64,000 nt of DNA, from NCBI GenBank assembly GCA_001972305.1, contig BDDD01000538.1:480704-544703 (forward strand). The letters are read 5' to 3'. The notes under the pieces are model-generated. The model ran no database searches, was not told the DNA's origin, and saw nothing but the letters and a program-made list of their open reading frames with translations. Below, piece by piece: positions 1 to 12,142 of this stretch. Position numbers and translations under genes: made by a program. Numbering within the stretch: position 1 is the stretch's first letter; the number at the start of each line of letters is the position of its first letter. This DNA comes from Cephalotus follicularis. Its lineage: Eukaryota; Streptophyta; Magnoliopsida; Oxalidales; Cephalotaceae.

Positions 1-3000
1 GCGGACTCAACTTTCCTTTCAGCCCAAAACGTCGGACTCCTTTCCAAGGTGAAACTTTCAAAAACACATGTTCACCTACTTTGAACTCCAAATCCCTCCG
101 ATGTCTGTCCGCATAACTCTTCTGTCGAGATTGAGCTGCCTTCAATCTCTCCCTTGCTATTGCCACTTTCTCCGTAGTGATCTGTACTAGCTCGGGTCCC
201 TCAATGACTTGTTCTCCAACCTCATCCCAACATGTCGGAGCACGACACTTCCTCCCATACAGAGCTTCAAACGGTGCCATACCGATACTAGCATGCCAAC
301 TGTTATTGGAGGCAAACTCTACCAAGCTCAAATACTTATCCCAGCTCCCAGTCCACTCCAAAGCACAAGACCTCAACATATCCTCTAAGGTCTGGATGGT
401 TCTCCCAGTCTGCCCATCTGTCTGTGGATGAAAAGCTGTACTGTAACTGAGCCTAGTACCCCAAGCTTTCTGGAACCCTTTCCAAAACCACGAAGTGAAA
501 CGAGGATCCCTATCTGAAACAATGGATACCGGAGTCCCATGCAGTCTCACTATCTCCTGCTGAAACACCTCAGCCAAACGATCAACAGAAAAGTCTTCTC
601 GGATAGCCAAGAAGTGAGTCGATTTAGTCAATCTATCCACTACTACCCAGATAGCATCATTCCTTCTGAAAGTTCTCGGCAAACCCGTAACAAAGTCCAT
701 CGAAATGCTTTCCCATTTCCATACTGGAACTTCCAAGGGCTGTAACAAACCACTAGCACGTTGGTGCTCAATCTTTACCTGCTGACAGATTAAATACTTC
801 CCAACGTACTCTGCTGCATCCCTTTTCATTCCATTCCACCAGAAGTTCTTCTTCAAGTCTCTATACATTTTCGTAGAACCCGGATGTATAGAAAATGGAG
901 AACTGTGTGCCTCAGACAAAACAGCATCTCTGATAGAAGAATCTGACGGAACACACAACCGATTTCCCAGCCATATCACACCATGCTCATCCATACGAAA
1001 CTCTGATTGCTTACCCTTTTCAACATTCTAGGCTAAGGCCCAAAGCTAACCATCATCACTCTGAGCTGTCTTAATCCGAGATATAAGAGTAGGCTCAACA
1101 TTCATTCCAGCAACACAACCTTCAGAACCCCGAACATACAAATGCAAATTCATCCGCTCCATATCAGCTATCAGCTGCGGCTGACTAAGCAAAGCCGCTA
1201 CACTCCCAGAACTCTTCCGACTAAGAGCATCAGCTACCACATTTGCTTTACCAGGATGGTACTGAACGTTCAGATCATAATCTTTCAGAAGTTCCAACCA
1301 TCTTCTCTGAGGCATGTTCAACTCTTTCTGCGTAAAGATGTACTTGAGACTCTTATGATCGGTAAAGACGTCACAAGTTTCTCCGTACAAGTAGTGCCTC
1401 CAAATCTTCAACGCAAACACTACTGCTGCCAACTTGAGATCATGCGTAGGATAGTTCACTTCATAAGGCTTCAACTATCTCGAAGCATATGCTATCACAT
1501 GACTGTGTTGCATCAGAACACATCCCAAACCCTTCTTAGAAGCATCGCTGTAAATCTGGTATCCACTCGACCTAGATGGTAAACGAAGAATTGGTGCTGA
1601 CACAAGACCATTCTTCAGTTTCTCAAAGCTTGCTTCTCTCTCCTCATTCCATTCGAACTTAGCTCCCTTTCTCTTAAGCTGAGGTAGTGGTAAGGCTATA
1701 GAGGAAAAGCATTCCACAAACCGCCTATAATATCCAGCCAAACCCAAGAAACTCCTAACCTCCGTCACTGTGGTAGGTCTCGGCCATTTAGTAATAGCCT
1801 CAACTTTAGCAGGTTCCACACAAATACCTTCAGCTGTAACCACATGACCCAAAAACGCCACCTGTTCCAACCAGAACTCACACTTCGAGAACTTCGCGTA
1901 AAGCAGATTCTTCTTCAGAATACTCAACACAATGCGAAGCTGTTCTTCATGCTCTTCCTTTGATTTGGAATACACAAGAATGTCATCTATGAACACAATA
2001 ACAAACTGATCCAAGTACTCATGAAACACCCTATTCATCAAATCCATGAAAACTACCGGTGCATTAGTGAGTCCGAAAGGCATCACCAAAAACTCATAAT
2101 GCCCATATCGAGTACGGAAAGTAGTTTTAGGCACATCTTCATCCTTTATCAGAAGCTGATGATATCCCGATCTCAAATCAATCTTTGAGAAATACCGAGC
2201 ACCCTGGAGTTGATCAAACAAGTAATCAATCCTAGGTAGCGGGTATTTATTCCGAACAGTAATTCGGTTCAATTCTCTGTAGTCTATGCATAACCTCATA
2301 GACCCGTCTTTCTTCTTCACAAACAGAACCGGAGCACCCCACGGTGAAACACTAGTCCGAATGAAACCCCGATCTAACAGCTCTTGCAACTGTTCCTTCA
2401 ACTCTTGCAGTTCCAACGGTGCCATTCTGTAAGGTGCCTTAGATAAAGGTGCCTCTCCAGGAATGAGTTCGATGGTAAACTCCACTTCCCGTTGCGGTGG
2501 CAAACCCGGTAACTCCTCTGGAAACACATCAGAAAATTCTCTAACCACAGGATAGTCTTCAAGGCGAGGCTCAACCTTTGAGACATCCTTCAAAACAGCT
2601 AAGAAACCTTCAGCGCCCTTAGCCACCAATTTCTGAGCCTTCAGAGCATATATAACTTTCACTTCTTTTCTTGGTTGTGAACCCTGATAAACAAAATCAG
2701 GTCTATTCACATCCCTAAACAGAATCCTCTGAGCGTAGCAGTCAATCGTAGCCCGATGATGATCCAACCAGTTCATACCCAGAATCATATCGAAGTCATA
2801 CATATCGATAGGCAAAAGGTCCGTATCACGAACCCGATCATCAAAAACAAGAGGACAAGCATAAAAGCACTCAGATATCACAACAGAAGAACCCGTAGGG
2901 GTCGAAAGAACAAAAGCTGGATCAAGCAATTGCGAAGACATCCCAAGATGCCGAACAAAAGACCTGGCTACAACCGAGTGGGTCGATCCAGTATCATACA

Positions 3001-3250
3001 AAACATAAGCCCTACGGTTACCAACATAAATAAAGCTCGAAACAGTACCTGGTGCATTGGCAGCCTGCTGTGTTGTGATAGCAAAGACACGACCTCCCAC
3101 GTTGTGCTGTCCATGATCTGCATTGTTCCCCTTCCTTTCCTTTGCACGAGGGTCAGGACAATCCTTTACGAAATGCCCTTTCTGACCACACACAAAACAG
3201 AGCCCGATAGCCTTGTAGCACACTCCCACCGGATGCTGTCTACCACACAC
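1..3250 (-). mobile_element. Element A pol region (protease, RT, RNase H, integrase), fossil
   Basis: Order on the minus strand: CCHC zinc knuckle near 3200, retropepsin-like protease around 2700-3050 (active-site-like LYDTGSTHS), reverse transcriptase around 1900-2450, RNase H around 1200-1600 ([12 protein letters not shown]), and integrase from about 1000 to the left edge. This gene order (RT before integrase) is diagnostic of Ty3/gypsy. In a live element these proteins would copy the RNA genome and insert the cDNA. Here the region is a relic with several interruptions. Plus-strand reading frames over the same bases are shadows. Confidence 0.93.
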
Positions 3251-3289
3251 ATCACACTTGGCGATCTGGACATCCGCAGCTCCCTGAGT

Positions 3290-4203
3290 CTACCTCTGAT
3301 CATTACCGGGTTGTTGCTGTCCCCGGTTATCATTCCTCTTCTCTCGCTTTCCATTCCTATTCTTATTCTGTCCAGAACCTTGCCCTTGAGAATCCCCTCT
3401 GTTTCTCTTCCTGTCACTCTCCTGACGAGCTGCCTGGAAATCTAACCATTCCAAATCTATGTTCTTCGCTACATTTGCCACTTCAGACACATCAGCAAAC
3501 CTGGTGTTGATCAATTTACCCCGGAACTGATAATGCAACTTCCACTTGAACTTTTCTTCCTGCTCCAGTGTTGTCCCCGCTGCGGACCCAGCAAAACCAG
3601 CAAGCCTAGTAAAACGAGTCAGAAATTATGTCACCGACTCTCCATCCTTCTGTCTGGTATTGATAAACTCTCTGGCGTAAGCCTCCTTATCAGCAGTGGG
3701 AAAGTACTGCTGATAAAAGACCTCGCAAAACTTAGACCAGGTCAAAGTCTCCGCATAGTTACCACCCTTAGCCAAAACCACAGCTTTCCACCATTTCTGA
3801 GCATCACCCTCAAGCTTATACACAGCTAACTTAATCTTCTGTTCATCACTACAGCCAAGCACATCAAAGATCTTATCCATATGAGCAATCCAGTGCTCAG
3901 CCTCCACAGGAGTCACGGCTGAGCTGAAAGACTGCGGTCTCTGCTTCTGGAACCGCTCTAGCCAGACATAAGTGGGCGTATCAGTCCTGTCCCCAGCATC
4001 TCTTCCCAACTGAACATCAGCTGGAGCATCGTTAGCAACAAACGGCTCCCTACGGACCTGATTCCGATTCTGCTCACTCAATGCGCGTCGTACCTCCTGA
4101 GCGACTACCTGACGTACTAGATCCTCTATAGTAGGCTCATTTCTAGCTTCCTGAGCCTCAACGGGTGCACTTCTTCAAGCAACATTCCTTGTACGTGCCA
4201 TCT
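3290..4203 (-). mobile_element. Element A gag region, fossil
   Basis: The capsid-type gag domain lies around 3626-4081, with the retrotrans_gag-like run AEHWIAHMDKIFDVLGC followed by QKWWKAV. It aligns by eye with the gag of element B (59293-59937), which has AEHWITHMEKIFNVLRC. The basic, arginine-rich linker before the zinc knuckle is at 3290-3540. It is broken. Confidence 0.88.
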
Positions 4204-4357
4204 GTAAAAAGGCACCCAAAACATAAAACATCACAAGGAACAAAAAATCAAAACAGAAAACATATCATAAAATCAAAACCGAAACAGCCTAACCCGGTGT
4301 CTACCCAATCTCACAGGTCAAACCTAGTTAGGTCTTCTAAGGAAACAAAACCTAATT

Positions 4358-4368
4358 CTCTGATACCA
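4358..4368 (-). other. Primer binding site of element A (tRNA-iMet)
   Basis: On the minus strand this reads TGGTATCAGAG, the complement of the 3' end of plant initiator tRNA-Met. It lies 5 bases from the LTR boundary at 4374, which fixes the strand and the LTR end. Confidence 0.9.
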
Positions 4369-4749
4369 AAATCTGTAACACCCCCAGATGGCAGGAGTCG
4401 TCACAGGGTCATATCATACATAACCTATCATAACATATCTGATCGTATCTGTGCATAAACATAACTTAACGAATCAAAACATTACTTTATTAACCAAAAA
4501 CAGCCAAAACGTGGCAGTCTTATCATAACATTAAAGCTTAACAATTTAACATATTACGTATATGCGGAAAAACTGAAAACATAATCCAGTTCTAATTAAA
4601 ACATAATAACATAATCATCAGTGTTTATGACCACTAGACATAACATAAGGATCACACTCCTAGTGATCCAAAGACATAGGGTAGTCATCACTCTTTCACA
4701 CTTTCCACCGCTGCTCCTGAAATCCTGCCGCATGGAAACAAAAATGCGG

Positions 4750-4764
4750 CTGAGCAAACCTCAG
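4750..4764. other. LTR hairpin CTGAG-caaac-CTCAG (element A)
   Basis: This is a five-base inverted repeat with a 5-base loop. Just before it, a second one pairs GCCGCAT with ATGCGGC across 10 bases (about 4729-4750). Equivalent hairpins with other arm sequences sit at a similar distance from the same end of the LTRs of B, C, D, E, F and the solo LTR. Confidence 0.6.
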
Positions 4765-5816
4765 TACGGATAAGGGAAATAAAAAAAGTAAAAGATAAAT
4801 TCAAAAGCAATGAGGTTTCAATAATAACGTAACAGAAATCGTAAGTAATTAAAACAGATACATAATCGTAAAATCATATTTGTACTTTCATAAATCCAAA
4901 TAACCTTCGAAACATTTACGATGCATTTCATAAAATCGTCATAGGTTATAAATCACAAATCATACTGAGCCACATACATATCACATAACATAATTTTGGC
5001 AAGGGAGGCGCTAATTCCACATGGCCACTAGAATTGAAGTGTACGGCACTACACAAGTCAATTCGCACATATCATATATCAAATCAACCATCTGATCACA
5101 TATTTGATCATTCACTAGATCACATATCATAAACTAGAATCGATTCATACGCCTCTATCACATAGCGGATCCATAAATCCACCTCATGGGATTTATTCAT
5201 ACACTCAGAGATGCCGTAGTCTAATCACACAGCTACGGAAGTGGCACGTCCTCGTGCCAGGCCCACGACGTGCCTATGGTACGCCCCATAGTTGGGTACA
5301 ATACTCGGTATTCAGTTATTTCAAAAACATTGATTTATCGAAATTAATTTAAAACACATAAATATGCTTTCACAAAACATATCGGAAAACCGCTCACACC
5401 GGTATCATATCATACGTTTCATAACATATCGTATCATTTCATATCATATGTATAAAGTCGGAATCATTTAAAAATGTCAAAACAACTTTAATTTTGAAAC
5501 ATATCAAAACCATAAAACATTATCGATTTCATAAACGAAGAAGCATACCAAAACTGTTTCAGTTTGAAATATCAGATTGCCAAGGAACAGAAAATCCGTA
5601 CCTTATGCGCTCACAAAGTACTTACGGATAGACGATTCAAACGAATTCCACTTGAAGCACAACAATCTAGATTGCATCCAAAATCATACGTATAAGAGTC
5701 TATGACACATCAGAAACATTAAACAGACTGTTAACAGTGTTTGGATAAGACCCGGATCGATTCGAGGATCAAACGGATCAAAACAGTGGAAAACAGTACA
5801 TTTCTGGGCAAAACAG

Positions 5817-6022
5817 TCGACTATTACAGAGCACCAGCCGACTGGGGAAGCTTGGCAGTCGACTAATCAAAGGGGCCAGTCCACTACTCAAACCAGCATG
5901 CAGACAGTCGACTGGTTCATAGATCCAGTCGACTACTCAACATAAGGTAGTCGACTGTGTTCATATGGCAGTTGGCTGCACATCCAATCCAGCCGACTGT
6001 CCACAGAGACAGCCGACTGTTC
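5817..6022. repeat. Cluster of AGTCGACT-like words in LTR A
   Basis: About ten copies or near-copies of CAGTCGACT/CAGCCGACT occur within 200 bases, irregularly spaced by 15-30 bases. The same cluster is in the partial copy at 8047-8252 and in both LTRs of B. This is a diffuse palindromic word cluster, not a tandem array. Confidence 0.85.
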
Positions 6023-7154
6023 TGGACGACAGAACAAAAGGAACTTTGACAATTTCATGCAGAAAATGGTTTAAACGATTTCTAAACTAAACCAGAGACA
6101 CATGGACATAAACATATGACCATATATGACTTCTAGGTGACATAATCGACATAGAAACAGTTGGACAGTGGTTTAACTTCCAAGAGAAAACAAGAAGGCA
6201 TGCATACATGTGTGTCAAGATCCTGTCCCTTATCAATTTACAGACTTTAAAACTAGATTATGACATGTCTAAGGTGTATTACACATGTTAACAGACTTAA
6301 CAACACAATGGCAGAACATATAACATAGGAATTGAACCCAAGTGACATTAAAAGCATAAAAACTAAATTTATGACATTGGAACAAAACCATCACTGGAGG
6401 AAACGAATTTAACTAACCTGCAGTGAGTACCAAGGACACGAAAACACAGCAATAACACCACAATCTTACTCTTTAATCAGCTGTACACAGGGGACCAAAG
6501 AGAACAAAACCAAGAGAAAAGCATAAAGCTTTAAAATCAATTTAGAACTCCAAACAAAGGACAACAGAATTCGAGATTACCTTGACAATCTGATGCAATG
6601 AATTCACAGCAATCAAACAAAGACTCATAGGCAGAATTCGGTAGTGGCAATTGTAGAAAAAGAAGAAAGCAATTATAGAATGACAATGGCACTCACAAAA
6701 GGAAAAAGGGGGACACAATCTGCCCACAAATGGAAGAAAGGAGGATTTTAGGGATTTAGAAAAGGAAAGAAAAGATTTCTGCCGTGTGGAAGTAAAGAGG
6801 GAGAGTGACTTTGGGTGAAGGAGGGAAAGAAATAGGAAGGAAGAAGAAAATAGGAAAGAAAGGAAAAAGGAAAAAAAAATAAATTAAAATAAATAAGTTA
6901 AAATGGATTAAAAAGGATTTTTAAAATAAGAAAAATTGTTTTAATAAAATAAAATTGGATTATAACAAAATAACATAAAGCCCAAACCCAACGTAACATC
7001 ACATATCCAATATTCGGACTGGTATCAGTCAGTCCAAATCACATAAGCCCAAAACAAAAAGGGCAACTGGACTTTAAAATAAAACAAATTTAAAAAGCCC
7101 CAAAACACACATAAAATCCGTAAAATACATTTACGAACGAGCAGGGTATTACAT

Positions 7155-7182
7155 CCCCCCCCCCCCCCCCCCCCCCCCCCCC
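7155..7182. repeat. Run of 28 C between two LTR copies
   Basis: The LTR end ...GTATTACA at 7153 is followed by T and 28 C, then the text jumps into the interior of a second LTR copy. On the minus strand this is a G run next to the LTR, which is where a polypurine tract belongs. It may be a residual PPT, an expanded homopolymer, or an assembly join. Confidence 0.9.
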
Positions 7183-9385
7183 ATCACAAATCATACTGAG
7201 CCACATACATATCACATAACATAATTTTGGCAAGGGAGGCGCTAATTCCACATGGCCACTAGAATTGAAGTGTACGGCACTACACAAGTCAATTCGCACA
7301 TATCATATATCAAATCAACCATCTGATCACATATTTGATCATTCACTAGATCACATATCATAAACTAGAATCGATTCATACGCCTCTATCACATAGCGGA
7401 TCCATAAATCCACCTCATGGGATTTATTCATACACTCAGAGATGCCGTAGTCTAATCACACAGCTACGGAAGTGGCACGTCCTCGTGCCAGGCCCACGAC
7501 GTGCCTATGGTACGCCCCATAGTTGGGTACAATACTCGGTATTCAGTTATTTCAAAAACATTGATTTATCGAAATTAATTTAAAACACATAAATATGCTT
7601 TCACAAAACATATCGGAAAACCGCTCACACCGGTATCATATCATACGTTTCATAACATATCGTATCATTTCATATCATATGTATAAAGTCGGAATCATTT
7701 AAAAATGTCAAAACAACTTTAATTTTGAAACATATCAAAACCATAAAACATTATCGATTTCATAAACGAAGAAGCATACCAAAACTGTTTCAGTTTGAAA
7801 TATCAGATTGCCAAGGAACAGAAAATCCGTACCTTATGCGCTCACAAAGTACTTACGGATAGACGATTCAAACGAATTCCACTTGAAGCACAACAATCTA
7901 GATTGCATCCAAAATCATACGTATAAGAGTCTATGACACATCAGAAACATTAAACAGACTGTTAACAGTGTTTGGATAAGACCCGGATCGATTCGAGGAT
8001 CAAACGGATCAAAACAGTGGAAAACAGTACATTTCTGGGCAAAACAGTCGACTATTACAGAGCACCAGCCGACTGGGGAAGCTTGGCAGTCGACTAATCA
8101 AAGGGGCCAGTCCACTACTCAAACCAGCATGCAGACAGTCGACTGGTTCATAGATCCAGTCGACTACTCAACATAAGGTAGTCGACTGTGTTCATATGGC
8201 AGTTGGCTGCACATCCAATCCAGCCGACTGTCCACAGAGACAGCCGACTGTTCTGGACGACAGAACAAAAGGAACTTTGACAATTTCATGCAGAAAATGG
8301 TTTAAACGATTTCTAAACTAAACCAGAGACACATGGACATAAACATATGACCATATATGACTTCTAGGTGACATAATCGACATAGAAACAGTTGGACAGT
8401 GGTTTAACTTCCAAGAGAAAACAAGAAGGCATGCATACATGTGTGTCAAGATCCTGTCCCTTATCAATTTACAGACTTTAAAACTAGATTATGACATGTC
8501 TAAGGTGTATTACACATGTTAACAGACTTAACAACACAATGGCAGAACATATAACATAGGAATTGAACCCAAGTGACATTAAAAGCATAAAAACTAAATT
8601 TATGACATTGGAACAAAACCATCACTGGAGGAAACGAATTTAACTAACCTGCAGTGAGTACCAAGGACACGAAAACACAGCAATAACACCACAATCTTAC
8701 TCTTTAATCAGCTGTACACAGGGGACCAAAGAGAACAAAACCAAGAGAAAAGCATAAAGCTTTAAAATCAATTTAGAACTCCAAACAAAGGACAACAGAA
8801 TTCGAGATTACCTTGACAATCTGATGCAATGAATTCACAGCAATCAAACACAGACTCACAGGCAGAATTCGGCAGTGGCAATTGCAGAAAAAGAAGAAAG
8901 CAATTATAGAATGACAATGGCACTCACAAAAGCAAAAAGGGGGACACAATCTGCCCACAAATGGAAGAAAGGAGGATTTCAGGGATTTAGAAAAGGAAAG
9001 AAAAGATTTCTTCCATGTGGAAGTAAAGAGGGAGAGTTACTTCGGGTGAAGGAGGGAAAGAAATAGGAAGGAAGAAGAAAATAGGAAAGAAAGGAAAAAG
9101 GAAAAATAAATAAATTAAAATAAATAAGTTAAAAATGATTAAAAAGGATTTTTAGAATAAGAAAAATTGTTTTAATAAAATAAAATTGGATTATAACAAA
9201 ATAACATAAAAGCCCAAACCCAACGTAACATTACATATCCAATATTCGGACTGGTATCAGTCAGTCCAAATCACATAAGCCCAAAACAAAAAGGGCAACC
9301 GGACTTTAAAATAAAACAAATTTAAAAAGCCCGAAAACACACATAAAATCCGTACAATACATTTACGAACGAGAAGGGTATTACA
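7183..9385 (-). repeat. Second, partial LTR copy of the element A family
   Basis: This copy corresponds to 4952-7153 of the first LTR. By eye the first roughly 1,650 bases look identical, while the last roughly 540 bases differ at about 20 positions. It ends in GGGTATTACA against the DC1 gene fragment, so 9385/9386 is the outer insertion boundary on this side. Confidence 0.92.
8047..8252. repeat. Cluster of AGTCGACT-like words in the second LTR copy
   Basis: This is the same word cluster as at 5817-6022, apparently base for base. Confidence 0.85.
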
Positions 9386-9780
9386 AACCAGGTCCTTTAC
9401 CTACAAAATGATGGCATGAGCTCGATAGCTTAAGATACAAGTAAAGGTGACATTCTCCATCATCTAGTACTTGAGGCAGATTTGCACAACATGGGTGCAT
9501 GTCAAAACCACACCCCTTGCAATGGTAGACAAACCCCACAACATCATTTCTACATGCATCACATATCCTCATTTCTCTACCAGGAGGTTTATATTTGAAC
9601 TCGAACTCACATCCTTTGTAGAATGGATGATTGATGGTTGCAGGTGCCACTGCACATGTCTTGTGCAAGTCAAACTCGCATCGCTGGCAAGCGTATTTTA
9701 GGCCACTGCCTGCTTTCTTGCAACCATCACACTTGAATGGTGTCTCTGTGTATACAAGCTTTAGCTTGTGTTTCCATCTA
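9386..9780 (-). pseudogene. DC1 (C1-like zinc finger) protein gene fragment, cut by the LTR
   Basis: Minus-strand translation from about 9778 gives WKHKLKLVYTETPFKCDGCK, then a DC1 pattern (CxxC ... CxRCEFDLHKTC), a short linker with HPFY, and a second DC1 domain (CDACRNDVVGFVYHC, CGFDMHPCC), ending in YLYLKLSSSCHH. DC1 domains are plant cysteine/histidine-rich zinc-binding modules related to C1 domains. Most are of unknown function, some linked to stress or hormone responses. The family-typical protein continues with another Cys/His stretch, which is missing because the LTR begins at 9385. The first ATG, at 9779, is one base out of frame with the domains, so there is an early frameshift or the true start is elsewhere. 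A TATA-like stretch (TATATATAAA on the minus strand) lies near 9811-9822. It is either a host gene broken by the insertion or one more fragment carried by the neighbouring transposon. Confidence 0.8.
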
Positions 9781-12142
9781 TATTGAAAGAAGGGAGATGT
9801 ACAGAGATTGTTTATATATATGGAGATGAAAAGAGATGGGAAGCTTAGTTTGGTTTGTCTTTGAGTACTAAAAGGGTCTTTTCAACATTCTAGCTCGGTA
9901 GATAGATACTTTGCTTAACTTGGTTGTGTTGATCTAGTAACCAAGATAAGGAGTTGAATGAGAAATAAAGAAAGCATATGGTTTCCCTAGAATCTGATTC
10001 TGTTAAAAGCATAATGGTTTTGTTATTCCTTTTCAGCTGAACAGACCCAGTATACAAGTAATTGACTCAAAAGTTTCATTCAATGTTCATACTTAATCCA
10101 TCCCAATCTTGGTACATACTTTTTTGGGTGATGATAATAATCTTATCTTCACAAGTTGCTGCTTGCATTCAATAAACTACACAAAACATCCTTAACACTG
10201 TCTATATTAATAGAGGAACATCCTGCATTAATCATTTCTTACCATTGAGATATGAGATAACAAGGACTTGTGATTCAAGGTTGATCAAATATCTAATTAC
10301 ACAGCAGGTATATACATCACAGTTCAACATATGCACGCACATGGCTCATTAACTTTTCCATTTTATTCAAAACCCAATAATGTATACATTCACACATATA
10401 TATACAAGTTCTTTTCATGTGAAGTACTCTTCAAATTGGAAAGCTGCTAGTTGAAGAACAAAATGCCTTAAGTGAGAGTATATTAAATTTACTTTGCACT
10501 TATAAGTAACAAGCTAAAAATGAGGGAAAAAGAATTAGAAGATGCTATGATAGTGTAACAACTTTATTCATTGAAATTGTTGAAGGTATAACCTAGTTGT
10601 TGGGTGGTAAAGTTTTTCTTTTTCATATCTAACATGGAGAAAATTGATACTTAGTTATTCTTTTATTAAATTATCATCCAAATCACTTTATTCTTTATTA
10701 TCCTTGCTTTATTCTACAATCCACACCACATTTAGAGCCTTTATCCTTCTTTAGTTTTTTGATTTGTTTTTATCTCTCTTGTCCCTTCCTCTAGTAATTC
10801 TTCATTATTCTTCTACTTTTAATTCTCCATAACTCTTTCTTTGTTGCTTTGGTTTCTCCTTTTGAAGTTTCACATAATTATTCCTTTTAATAGTTGTATG
10901 ATAAAAGTAATACTCAATATCCCAATAATTAAACATCCCCAATAATTAAACATGCCCAACATCCGCTTTTTTTTTTAAATGTAACTAGTTGAACATAGCA
11001 TAGCTATGAGATTAATCATCACTGCAACAATAACTAATACTTGTAGTTAGGAAAGTAGTAGTATTTCTTTTACTTTTATTTTGATGTTATGAAAATAAGG
11101 TTAACATGAAAGTGACGTGTCAGTAACCCTTTTAACCTAGAAAGAGAGAGACAGAGAGAGAGGATAAATTGTGGTGCTCAGTCAAGGGTCCACAAAATTA
11201 AATGGTGTTAATGACAAAACCTTGATCCCAAATTTCAAAAAAATTCAGAGCCTAATTTTTAAAAAAAAAAGTTCTTCTTTAGTGGAGTACAACTTACTAC
11301 CCATCTGTCCCTATCAATGCCAGCACAAATTCTTTGGCTTTGACTGCCTTGAATCTTATAAAATTTAGTGTTTTAAAGAAAAGATGTAGCTTGAATACTG
11401 TGTTTACAACTATTTGAATTTAAGTATATATTACATAGTAACCTTTCCATAATAACTTGAATGTCAACAATGAAATTATTAAAACCAACCTTTCTTCTTT
11501 TGTGAAAACTGACATTGATTAATGGTTTGAAATGAAGTCAAGTACAAAAATTGCTTGTCAAGGCCAGTATCTAGCATATGATTAGTAATTACGTTTGCTT
11601 TTTCAAAGAATATCTTGGCCCCTCCTTTCAATTAATACCCTTTGCTCCTTAGTTATGTCAATCATGTTATACAATATGAATCATGTATTAAACTTGCATA
11701 AATCCTGTATAAATCATGTATTGATAAGTGTATATCATGATACCGCTTGTAGAAAGCTACATATTGATAATCAACATTGTCTATAGTTTGAATATTAAAT
11801 GTAAGCAAATCTATATACCTTTATACATAAGAATATACTTTCTTATCTTATCTATATAGTGGGTTATCAATATGCTCAATATAGAACTCCTCCTTTGTTT
11901 TAAAAACTGAACGTAACTCATTCTTTGTTTGAAAAAGTACCTACGGTTCTTCTATTGCTAATGACATTTCAAAAGAAAAAGAAGAAAAGGAAACAGAAAT
12001 CAAAAGGAAAATACAAATATTCATTGTCCATTCGGTAAAATAGATGTAATAATATACAGAACATGTCACGGATGTAAGTTGCATACTTGTGTCTGAATCT
12101 ACTCTATTTTTTGTGACATGTCTAGTGACACGCGTAGGGAAT
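9781..12142. other. AT-rich non-coding stretch, nothing recognised
   Basis: No open frame longer than about 65 codons has recognisable content. It holds short A/T runs and a GA-rich patch near 11140-11165. I looked for the 5' terminus of the CACTA transposon (CACTAC...) and for CCGACCG-type subterminal repeats and found neither. It may be the promoter side of the DC1 fragment, 5' sequence of the transposon, or both. Confidence 0.6.

Larger units (their letters stand above)
1..7153 (-). mobile_element. Element A: Ty3/gypsy chromovirus (Tekay-type), 5' part only in window
   Basis: A minus-strand LTR retrotransposon. Reading from high to low coordinates there is a 5' LTR, a tRNA-iMet primer site, gag, then protease, reverse transcriptase, RNase H and integrase running off the left edge, so its 3' LTR is outside the window. 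The RT core carries the YRMAP and [10 protein letters not shown] motifs of plant chromoviruses. Its protein and LTR sequences are close to those of element B at 52601-62852, so the two are one family. The coding part is broken, with about five interruptions visible here. Together with the LTR pair of element B this suggests an age of around a million years, but A's own LTR pair cannot be compared. Confidence 0.93.
4374..7153 (-). repeat. 5' LTR of element A (2.78 kb)
   Basis: The LTR starts TGTAACACCCCC and ends GGGTATTACA on the plus strand, giving the usual TG...CA ends. It is homologous along its length to the two LTRs of element B. It contains a cluster of GTCGAC words (5817-6022) and a hairpin near 4750-4764. 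It is followed not by host DNA but by a C run and another LTR copy. Confidence 0.92.

Noticed and set aside
1142-1582. Plus-strand frames over the gypsy pol regions (also at 2756-3445, 29903-30301, 56911-57306)
   Set aside because: They are antisense shadows of RT and RNase H and have no domain of their own.
6542-9066. Small cysteine- or lysine-rich peptides near the ends of LTR A and its copy
   Set aside because: Short frames in low-complexity LTR DNA, not kept intact between the two copies.
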